Positions 57,367-64,000 of a DNA stretch of 64,000 bases are shown one piece after another. The notes beneath the pieces are model-generated. The model saw only the letters and a program-made list of their open reading frames with translations, had not been told where the DNA came from and made no database searches. How positions within the stretch are numbered: the first letter of the stretch is position 1; each line of letters begins with the position of its first letter. A program made the translations under genes and the position numbers. This stretch comes from Paraburkholderia sp. D15 (GTDB lineage: Bacteria > Pseudomonadota > Gammaproteobacteria > Burkholderiales > Burkholderiaceae), in contig NZ_CP110395.1 of assembly GCF_029910215.1 (NCBI RefSeq), positions 2,976,001 to 3,040,000 of the forward strand, read 5' to 3'.

Positions 57367-58344
57367 TCAACCGCCCAGGTCGTCGGGCGCTTCGGCCGCG
57401 AGCCGCGCCGCGACGCGGTCGCGCAACTGCAGATAGGCATCGGCCAGCGTCTTTTCGCTGGTGTCGAAGCTCATGTCCGCGCGGCCGTACAGTTCGCCGC
57501 GGCCGGCGAGAATGCGCTTCAGATCGTCCATCGCCTCCTTGTTGCCCGACATCGGCCGCAGATCGCCTTGCGCGACGACGCGGCGCATGTGCTCTTCCGG
57601 CGTGGCCTGCAGCCAGACGGTGAAGCAATGCGACAGCAGCGTATTGAAGGTGCCCGACTCGGACACGAGCCCGCCCGGCGATGCGATCACCGCGCGCTCG
57701 TGTTCCTGGATCACGGCCTCCAGCGCGCGATGCTCGTAGCGGCGGTACGCGGCCGCGCCGTACAGCGAATGAATCTCGGACGGCGGACAGCCGGCAAGCT
57801 GTTCGATCACCCGCGTCAACTCGACGAACGGCACCTTGCGCTCCTGCGCGAGCATCCGTCCCAAGGTGGATTTGCCCGCGCCGCGCAGCCCGATCAGCGC
57901 GATCCGGTCCTTGCGATGCGGATCGCGCGGCGCCTGCGCGAACATCTCGGCGAGCGCCACGCGTGCGCGTTGCAGCGCCGCCTGATCGCGGCCGTGCAGC
58001 AGTTCGCGGATCAGCAGCCATTCGGCGGACGCGGTGGTTTCATCGCCGATCACCTCGGCGAGCGGACAGTTCAGGGTTGCCGCGATCTGCCGCAGCACCA
58101 GCACGGACGCATTGCCGACCCCCGATTCCAGATTCGCCAGATGCCGCTCCGACAAGCCGGTTTCGCTCGCCAGCGTTTTGCGCGTCATGCCGCGGCGCGC
58201 GCGCAGCAGGCGCACGCGCTCGCCCATCGCGGTCAGGAACGGGTCGCGTTCCTCGCGCTCGGCGCCGCGCTCCGGCCGCTCGGCGCGCGTAGCGTCGTCG
58301 TCAGCGGCATCGTCCGGCGGGACGGAAGAGTAATTTTGATTCAT
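57367..58344 (-). CDS. boxR: BoxR transcriptional regulator (XRE domain fused to shikimate-kinase-like domain)
   Basis: Predicted 325 residues. Polar N-terminal 35 residues, XRE helix-turn-helix at about 42-96 (LRARRGMTRKTLASETGLSE), a linker, then a shikimate-kinase-like domain with Walker A GLRGAGKST at 152-160. This fusion is the hallmark of BzdR/BoxR, in which the kinase-like part binds benzoyl-CoA and relieves repression. It lies between the two divergent box operons, controlling both by position. The plus-strand operon starts 204 bases away. Confidence 0.95.
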   Translation of the reverse strand: MNQNYSSVPPDDAADDDATRAERPERGAEREERDPFLTAMGERVRLLRARRGMTRKTLASETGLSERHLANLESGVGNASVLVLRQIAATLNCPLAEVIGDETTASAEWLLIRELLHGRDQAALQRARVALAEMFAQAPRDPHRKDRIALIGLRGAGKSTLGRMLAQERKVPFVELTRVIEQLAGCPPSEIHSLYGAAAYRRYEHRALEAVIQEHERAVIASPGGLVSESGTFNTLLSHCFTVWLQATPEEHMRRVVAQGDLRPMSGNKEAMDDLKRILAGRGELYGRADMSFDTSEKTLADAYLQLRDRVAARLAAEAPDDLGG

Positions 58345-58384
58345 GTTTTAGCCGCCCTCAATTTTCATACATGTACTATAGTGC

Positions 58385-58412
58385 TTGACACGCACAGGAT
58401 GAACGTTTAATT
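58385..58412 (+). promoter_or_regulatory. Candidate sigma-70 promoter of the DUF4863-boxD operon
   Basis: TTGACA at 58385-58390 followed after 16 bases by TTAATT (407-412). The TATAGTGC just before it matches the ATAGTGCA of the boxC promoter, a possible shared BoxR half site. Confidence 0.4.
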
Positions 58413-58547
58413 TTCGCCAAATATCGATCCAATAACAAACTCTGACAAGCGCGGTCGTGCGATAGCGGCAGCGTGTCGGAGAGGGTGCGCTGTTACGCAT
58501 GAAGTTACGCATGAACTAAGTTGCGTGCGCATCGATCTGGAGGCCCC

Positions 58548-59015
58548 ATGTCCCCGCATGAATTCCAGCGCCTGCTCGCGGGCGTCACCGCAGAACTCGC
58601 CGGCCGGCCGCTGGACGGCGCGCTCGCGGCGTGGTTGAACGACACGTGGCCCGCCCACGGCGACACCTTCCGCGCGCTCGCCGGCGCCTGCCGGACCGGC
58701 GTCGCCGAAGGCTGGCTGTGCGGCCGCGAAGCGGGCGGCGTTCGTTACGGCCGCATCTTCAAGGCGCTGCCCGACACGCACGGTTTTTCCGTCGACGTGG
58801 TCCAGATGAAGAACATCGCCGGGCCGCATCACGTGCATCCGCACGGCGAGATCGACCTCATCATGCCGCTCACCGAGGGCGCGACCTTCGACGGCCATCC
58901 GGCCGGCTGGTGCGTATACGGCCCCGGCTCCGCGCATCGGCCGACCGTCGCGAACGGCGACGCGCTGGTGCTGTATCTGCTGCCGCAAGGCGCGATCGAA
59001 TTCACTCCTGCCTGA
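58548..59015 (+). CDS. DUF4863 cupin-like protein in the box operon
   Basis: Predicted 155 residues from ATG with GGAGG upstream. An N-terminal helical part is followed by a compact beta region with a histidine cluster (GPHHVHPHGEID), likely a metal site, and GPGSAHRPTV. The DUF4863 family includes a 4-hydroxylaminobenzoate lyase (PnbB type), but no nitrobenzoate genes are here. It is first in the operon with boxD, so a role linked to benzoate or a by-product of the pathway is plausible. Confidence 0.75.
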   Translation: MSPHEFQRLLAGVTAELAGRPLDGALAAWLNDTWPAHGDTFRALAGACRTGVAEGWLCGREAGGVRYGRIFKALPDTHGFSVDVVQMKNIAGPHHVHPHGEIDLIMPLTEGATFDGHPAGWCVYGPGSAHRPTVANGDALVLYLLPQGAIEFTPA

Positions 59016-59031
59016 TTGCCCGGGATTTGCG

Positions 59032-60627
59032 ATGACTGAACTTCTGAAGAATCATGTGGCCGGCCAATGGGTCGCCGGTCGAGGCGACGGCGTGACGCTA
59101 CGCGATCCCGTCACGGGCGAGGCGCTGGTGCGCGTTTCGAGCGACGGTCTCGATCTTCCGCACGCATTCGGCTTCGCGCGCGAGCAGGCGGGCGCCGCGT
59201 TGCGCGAGCTGACCTATGCGCAACGCGCCGCTTGCCTCGGCGACATCGTCAAGCTGCTGCAAGCGAAACGCGACGACTACTACGCGATCGCCACCGCCAA
59301 CTCCGGCACCACGCGCAACGATTCGGCGGTCGATATCGACGGCGGCATCTTCACGCTGTCGTACTACGCGAAACTCGGCGCCGCGCTGGGCGACGTGCAC
59401 GCGCTGCGCGACGGCGCCGAGGTATCGCTCAGCAAAGACCGCACGTTCAGCGTGCAACACGTGCTGACGCCCACGCGCGGCGTCGCGCTTTTCATCAACG
59501 CGTTCAATTTCCCGTCGTGGGGCCTGTGGGAGAAAGCCGCGCCCGCCCTGCTCTCGGGCGTGCCGGTGATCGTCAAGCCCGCCACCGCGACGGCATGGCT
59601 CACGCAGCGCATGGTCGCCGACGTGGTCGAGGCGGGCATCCTGCCGGCGGGTGCGTTGTCGGTGATCTGCGGCAGCGCGGCGGGTCTGCTCGATCAGGTT
59701 CAGGCATTCGACGTGGTGTCGTTCACCGGCTCGGCCGATACCGCCGCGCTGCTGCGCGCGCATCCGGCATTCGTGCAACGCGGCGCGCGCCTGAACGTCG
59801 AGGCCGACAGCCTGAACAGCGCGATTCTGTGCGCCGACGCGACGCCCGATACGCCCGCGTTCGAGCTGTTCGTCAAGGAAGTGGTCCGCGAAATGACAGT
59901 GAAGTCCGGGCAGAAATGCACGGCGATCCGTCGCGCGTTCGTCCCGGAGCCGGTGCTCGACGCCGTGCTCGATTCACTGAAGACCAGGCTCGCGAAGATC
60001 AGTGTCGGCAATCCGCGCAACGACGCGGTACGGATGGGCTCGCTCGTGAGCCGCGAACAGTACGACACCGTGCTGGCCGGCATCGCGACGCTGCGCGAGG
60101 AGGCGGTGCTCGCGTACGACGGGTCGGCCGCGCCGCTGATCGATGCGGAGGCAGGCATCGCGGCCTGCGTCGCGCCGCATCTGTTCGTCGTGCACGATCC
60201 GGATCGCGCGAGGCTGCTGCACGACGTCGAAGTGTTCGGCCCGGTAGCGACGCTGGCGCCGTATCGCGTGACGACGACGGCGGGCGAGTTGCCCGAAGCG
60301 CACGCGGTGGCACTCGCCCGGCGTGGTCAGGGTTCGCTCGTCGCATCGATCTATGCGAACGACGATGCGCATCTCGGTCCGCTCGCCCTGGCGCTCGCCG
60401 ATTCGCACGGACGCGTGCACGCGATTTCGCCTTCGGTGCAGCAGAGTCAGACAGGGCACGGCAATGTGATGCCGATGTCGCTGCATGGCGGCCCCGGGCG
60501 CGCGGGCGGCGGCGAGGAGCTTGGCGGCATGCGGGCGCTGGATTTTTATCATCGGCGCGCAGCGATTCAGGGACCGGCGGCGACGATCGAAGCGATCACG
60601 GCAGCGACGCAGTTGCCTGCGACGTGA
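59032..60627 (+). CDS. boxD: 3,4-dehydroadipyl-CoA semialdehyde dehydrogenase BoxD
   Basis: Predicted 531 residues of the aldehyde dehydrogenase family. The catalytic cysteine is C296 in SGQKCTAIRR; the glutamate is expected upstream in the LNVEADSLN region. It is longer than typical ALDHs and matches the PaaZ-like N-terminal type. It oxidises the semialdehyde released by BoxC to 3,4-dehydroadipyl-CoA using NADP+. Only 16 bases separate it from the DUF4863 gene. Confidence 0.93.
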   Translation: MTELLKNHVAGQWVAGRGDGVTLRDPVTGEALVRVSSDGLDLPHAFGFAREQAGAALRELTYAQRAACLGDIVKLLQAKRDDYYAIATANSGTTRNDSAVDIDGGIFTLSYYAKLGAALGDVHALRDGAEVSLSKDRTFSVQHVLTPTRGVALFINAFNFPSWGLWEKAAPALLSGVPVIVKPATATAWLTQRMVADVVEAGILPAGALSVICGSAAGLLDQVQAFDVVSFTGSADTAALLRAHPAFVQRGARLNVEADSLNSAILCADATPDTPAFELFVKEVVREMTVKSGQKCTAIRRAFVPEPVLDAVLDSLKTRLAKISVGNPRNDAVRMGSLVSREQYDTVLAGIATLREEAVLAYDGSAAPLIDAEAGIAACVAPHLFVVHDPDRARLLHDVEVFGPVATLAPYRVTTTAGELPEAHAVALARRGQGSLVASIYANDDAHLGPLALALADSHGRVHAISPSVQQSQTGHGNVMPMSLHGGPGRAGGGEELGGMRALDFYHRRAAIQGPAATIEAITAATQLPAT

Positions 60628-60831
60628 CGATTCGATGCGTTGAGACGCGAACCGTTAGCTGTCGTGGCCGACGCGTGCGCGCGTTGTCAAACACGGCAAA
60701 CGTTCATCGCAAGACATAGCGCACGAGACACACAACACCCGACACCCGACACGTAACAGGCAACACGTACTCGCATCGAGCGGATCAAGAGCGCACAACA
60801 GCCGGACCGCCCCACCCGTTGGAGGAGACAC

Positions 60832-62424
60832 ATGCAAGCTCTGCTGGAACCGGCTGCCAACCAGCCCGCCGCGGCGGTCGCGCCGCCGCCCGCGTCGTTC
60901 AATTTCGCCGCGCATCTGTTCGCGTTGAATCGCGAGCGCGCCGCCAAGGCCGCCTATCTCGACGACCACGGCGCGACCTCCTACAGCGAACTCGAAGCAC
61001 GCGCGCGGCGCTTCGCCAGCGCGCTGCGCTCGCTCGGCGTGCATCCGGAGGAACGCGTGCTGCTCGTCATGCACGACACCGTCGAGCTGCCGATCGCATT
61101 TCTCGGCGCGCTCTACGCAGGTGTGGTGCCGGTGGTCGCGAACACGCTGCTCACCGCCGCCGACTACGTGTACATGCTCACGCACAGCCATGCGCGCGCG
61201 GTGATCGCATCGCGCGCGCTGTTGCCGAACGTCGTGGAAGCGATGGCGGCCGCCGATCACGACGGCTGTCAGTTGATCGTCTCGCAAGCGCTCGCGGACG
61301 AAACCCCGCAGACGCCCACGCTCGCCGAACTGATCGATGCGGCCGCGCCCGCGCTCAAACCCGCCGCGACCGGTTGCGACGACATCGCGTTCTGGCTGTA
61401 CTCGTCGGGCTCGACCGGCAAACCGAAAGGCACGGTCCACACGCACGCGAATCTGTACTGGACCGCCGAGTTGTACGCGAAACCGGTGCTGGGAATCGTC
61501 GAGAGCGACGTGGTGTTTTCGGCGGCCAAGCTGTTCTTCGCGTACGGACTCGGCAACGCGCTGACCTTTCCGCTGTCGGTCGGGGCCACCGCCGTGCTGA
61601 TGGCCGAGCGCCCCACCGCCGACGCGATTTTCGCGCGCCTCGTGCGGCATCGGCCGACGGTGTTCTACGGCGTGCCGACGCTCTACGCGAGCATGCTGGT
61701 CTCGCCTGCCCTGCCCGCGCGCGCGGATGTCGCGATGCGCGTGTGCACGTCGGCGGGCGAAGCGTTGCCGCGCGAAATCGGCGAGCGCTTCACCGCGCAC
61801 TTCGGCTGCGAGATTCTCGACGGCATCGGCTCGACGGAAATGCTGCATATCTTCCTGTCGAATCGCGCGGGCGCGGTCGAATACGGCACGACGGGGCGCC
61901 CGGTGCCGGGCTACGAAGTCGAACTGCGCGACGAAGCCGGCCACGCGGTGGCGGACGGCGAAGTCGGCGATCTGTATATCAAGGGGCCGAGCGCGGCGCT
62001 GATGTACTGGAGCAATCGCGAGAAGTCGCGCGCGACCTTCCTCGGCGAATGGATCCGCAGCGGCGACAAGTATTGCCGCCTGCCGAACGGCTGCTATGTT
62101 TACGCGGGCCGTAGCGACGACATGCTGAAAGTCAGCGGCCAGTACGTGTCGCCGGTGGAAGTGGAAATGGTGCTGGTGCAGCACGACGCGGTGCTCGAAG
62201 CGGCGGTGGTCGGCGTCGATCATGGCGGCCTCGTGAAGACCCGCGCATTCGTGGTGTTGAAGAACCACGCGGCGCCGTCCGAAGCACTCGCCGACGAATT
62301 GAAGGCCTTCGTCAAGGAACGGCTCGCGCCGCACAAGTATCCGCGCGATATCGTGTTCGTCGACGATCTGCCGAAAACCGCGACCGGTAAAATTCAGCGC
62401 TTCAAACTCCGCGAACAGTCATAA
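60832..62424 (+). CDS. bclA: Benzoate-CoA ligase
   Basis: Predicted 530 residues of the AMP-forming acyl-CoA synthetase family. The nucleotide motif YSSGSTGKPKG is at residues 190-200, and the C-terminal lysine in KTATGKIQRFK is at about 520. It activates benzoate with ATP and CoA, the entry step to the box pathway. GGAGGAG precedes the ATG. The 204-base gap after boxD has no evident terminator, so it is probably read with boxD. Confidence 0.93.
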   Translation: MQALLEPAANQPAAAVAPPPASFNFAAHLFALNRERAAKAAYLDDHGATSYSELEARARRFASALRSLGVHPEERVLLVMHDTVELPIAFLGALYAGVVPVVANTLLTAADYVYMLTHSHARAVIASRALLPNVVEAMAAADHDGCQLIVSQALADETPQTPTLAELIDAAAPALKPAATGCDDIAFWLYSSGSTGKPKGTVHTHANLYWTAELYAKPVLGIVESDVVFSAAKLFFAYGLGNALTFPLSVGATAVLMAERPTADAIFARLVRHRPTVFYGVPTLYASMLVSPALPARADVAMRVCTSAGEALPREIGERFTAHFGCEILDGIGSTEMLHIFLSNRAGAVEYGTTGRPVPGYEVELRDEAGHAVADGEVGDLYIKGPSAALMYWSNREKSRATFLGEWIRSGDKYCRLPNGCYVYAGRSDDMLKVSGQYVSPVEVEMVLVQHDAVLEAAVVGVDHGGLVKTRAFVVLKNHAAPSEALADELKAFVKERLAPHKYPRDIVFVDDLPKTATGKIQRFKLREQS

Positions 62425-62432
62425 GGTCAGCC

Positions 62433-63287
62433 ATGCGCAATCCTGCCAGCGAAACCCCGGTCAGCGTCAATGCCAAGGCCAAGGCCAACCTCGGCCGCTT
62501 CGCTGAACTACCCGCCACGGCCTCGCGCGGCGCGCTGCGGATCGAATATCGCTGGATCAACGAGGCGGCCGGCGACGCGCCGATCGCCGTGTTTCTGCAC
62601 GAAGGGCTCGGCTCGCTCGCGATGTGGCGCGACTGGCCGCAGGCGTTGTGCGAACGGCTGGGCATGCGTGGGCTCGTCTACTCGCGGCCCGGTTATGGCC
62701 AGTCGACGCCGCGTGCGCAGGAAGATCGATGGCCGGTCGATTTCATGACGCTGCAGGCGCGCGACGTTCTGCCCGCGCTGCTCGACGCATTGCACGTCGA
62801 TGCGAAAGAGCGCCGCCGCATGTGGCTGATCGGCCACAGCGACGGCGGCTCGATCGCGTTACTGTACGCCGCGCTGCATCCGGATGCGCTGGCCGGCGCG
62901 GTGGCGATCGCGCCACACGTGTTCGTCGAAACGATCTCGGTCGAGAGCATCGCGCAGACGCGGCAGCTTTACGAAACCACGGATCTGCGCGATAAGCTCG
63001 CGCGCTATCACGCGGATGTCGACTCGGCGTTTTATGGCTGGAACGATATCTGGCTGAACCCGGCGTTCAGGTCGTGGTCGATCGTCGACGAACTCGCCGC
63101 GATCCGCGCGCCGCTGCTGGCAGTGCAAGGCCATGACGACAACTACGGCACGATGGCGCAGATCGACACCATCGCGCGGCAGGTGAAGCACGCGCGGCTC
63201 GTCAAGCTCGACGCGTGCGGACACTCGCCGCACCGCGACGCGCCGCAGGCGCTGAACGAGGCGATCGCGGCGTTCGTCGAGCGGTAG
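62433..63287 (+). CDS. Alpha/beta hydrolase of the box operon
   Basis: Predicted 284 residues. The nucleophile S136 is in GHSDGGS, a histidine is H264 in CGHSPHRD, and an acid is in VQGHDDNYG. It starts 8 bases after the ligase stop with AAGG upstream, so it is the last gene of the operon. A hydrolase of this type accompanies many box clusters, proposed to act on a lactone or thioester by-product. That assignment is inference. Confidence 0.85.
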   Translation: MRNPASETPVSVNAKAKANLGRFAELPATASRGALRIEYRWINEAAGDAPIAVFLHEGLGSLAMWRDWPQALCERLGMRGLVYSRPGYGQSTPRAQEDRWPVDFMTLQARDVLPALLDALHVDAKERRRMWLIGHSDGGSIALLYAALHPDALAGAVAIAPHVFVETISVESIAQTRQLYETTDLRDKLARYHADVDSAFYGWNDIWLNPAFRSWSIVDELAAIRAPLLAVQGHDDNYGTMAQIDTIARQVKHARLVKLDACGHSPHRDAPQALNEAIAAFVER

Positions 63288-63316
63288 CGCAATCGCCGGA
63301 TCGCGCAGCAGTGCGG

Positions 63317-64000
63317 TCACACCACCGCGGCCAATCCCAACGTCAACAGCAGCGCCGTCACCGAAATAATCGTCTCGCACACGGTCCACGTCTTGAACGT
63401 CTGCGGCACGGTCATTCCGAAGTATTCCTTCACCAGCCAGAAGCCGCCGTCGTTCACGTGCGAGAGGATCAGCGACCCCGCGCCGGTCGCCAGCACCAGC
63501 AACTCGGGGCGCACACCGCCCGCGGTGCCCACGGCCGCCGCCGCGATCGGCGCGATGATGCCCGCGGCGGTGGCCATCGCCACCGTCGCCGAACCCGTCG
63601 CCACACGAATCAACGCCGCCACCAGCCACGCGAGAATCAGCAGCGGCACGTGCGCGCCGGTGGCCACATCGACGATCGCCTTCGACGCGCCGCTGTCGAT
63701 CAGAATGCGCCCGAAGCCCGCGCCCGCGCCCACCACCAGCGTGATGCTCGCGGTCGGCGCGAGACATTCGTTGGTGAACTTGAGGATCTGCTCGCGGTTG
63801 AAGCCGCGCGCCTTGCCGAACGTGATGAAGCTCAGCAGCACGGCCAGCAGCAACGCCATGTCCGGATGGCCGATCAGCCGCAGCACGTTGTTCGCCGTCG
63901 ACTTCGCCGGCACGATCGCGTCGGCCCAACTGCCGACCAGCATCAGCAGCACCGGCAGCAACACCGTCAGCAGCGTGATGCCGAAACCCGGCAGTTCCTG
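63317..64000 (-). CDS. GntP-family gluconate:proton symporter (C-terminal part, truncated by window)
   Basis: At least 228 residues, open to the window edge, so the N-terminus lies beyond 64000. Visible features are GSWADAIVPAKSTANN, FTNECLAPTASITLVVGAGAGFGRIL, LRVATGSATVAMATAAGII and LSHVNDGGFWLVKEYFGMT, all strongly conserved in GntP/GntT/IdnT. It carries gluconate or a related sugar acid. It ends 29 bases from the convergent hydrolase gene. Confidence 0.92.
   Translation of the reverse strand, partial: QELPGFGITLLTVLLPVLLMLVGSWADAIVPAKSTANNVLRLIGHPDMALLLAVLLSFITFGKARGFNREQILKFTNECLAPTASITLVVGAGAGFGRILIDSGASKAIVDVATGAHVPLLILAWLVAALIRVATGSATVAMATAAGIIAPIAAAAVGTAGGVRPELLVLATGAGSLILSHVNDGGFWLVKEYFGMTVPQTFKTWTVCETIISVTALLLTLGLAAVV

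Overview
The window is a dense, GC-rich chromosomal segment with strong G/C bias at third codon positions. Its gene families (box benzoyl-CoA pathway, DUF2844/DUF3443 pair, MXKDX-repeat protein, entericidin, BamC, long type-2 LeuA) point to a betaproteobacterium of the Burkholderia/Paraburkholderia group. That placement is inferred from gene content only. No rRNA, tRNA, phage, IS element or CRISPR array was found.

Layout. 1-3.9 kb: the end of a binding-protein gene, two permeases, an ATPase and a GpdQ-like phosphodiesterase, then an MFS exporter (4-5.2 kb). 5.3-9.7 kb: a stress/signalling block with two response regulators, a bacterioferritin-like protein, two DUF1328 membrane peptides, a divergent histidine kinase and an entericidin. 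9.9-18.4 kb: a DUF4397 lipoprotein, a FadH-like reductase, an EamA transporter, an MXKDX-repeat protein, a sulfite-oxidase-like protein with a cytochrome b561 partner, DUF1223 and Rnk. 18.5-24.2 kb: TPP riboswitch plus thiC, two small lipoproteins and L-lactate permease. 24.5-28 kb: an EamA transporter, an intergenic locus that looks like a sigma-54 promoter driving a short terminated RNA, and bamC. 28-36 kb: DUF2844/DUF3443 secreted proteins, an HMW1C-type N-glycosyltransferase interrupted by an amber codon, small envelope proteins, a CadD-like transporter and a secreted methyltransferase-like protein. 36-42 kb: leuA behind a leucine-rich leader ORF, a haem-binding-like protein, a LysR regulator and a polar amino-acid ABC importer.

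42.3-50.9 kb is a reductive pyrimidine/hydantoin catabolism cluster: dihydropyrimidinase, NCS1 transporter, PreA, PreT and an N-carbamoyl-amino-acid hydrolase. A divergent TetR/RutR-like regulator sits across a palindromic operator. Together these genes can import a pyrimidine or hydantoin, reduce the ring, open it and remove the carbamoyl group. 50.9-52.7 kb is a hipBA toxin-antitoxin module behind an evenly spaced operator array.

52.7-63.3 kb is the aerobic hybrid benzoate (box) pathway: boxC-boxB-boxA on the minus strand, the regulator boxR, and a divergent DUF4863-boxD-benzoate-CoA ligase-hydrolase operon. Benzoate is activated to the CoA thioester, epoxidised by BoxAB, ring-cleaved by BoxC, and the semialdehyde is oxidised by BoxD. 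The window ends inside a GntP-family gluconate permease gene.

Most noteworthy: the sigma-54-type intergenic RNA locus near 25.5-25.9 kb, the amber-interrupted N-glycosyltransferase, the 51-bp-periodic hipBA operator array, and the CTA-rich leuA leader ORF. All functional calls come from reading motifs and recalled family knowledge. No database search or folding calculation was run.
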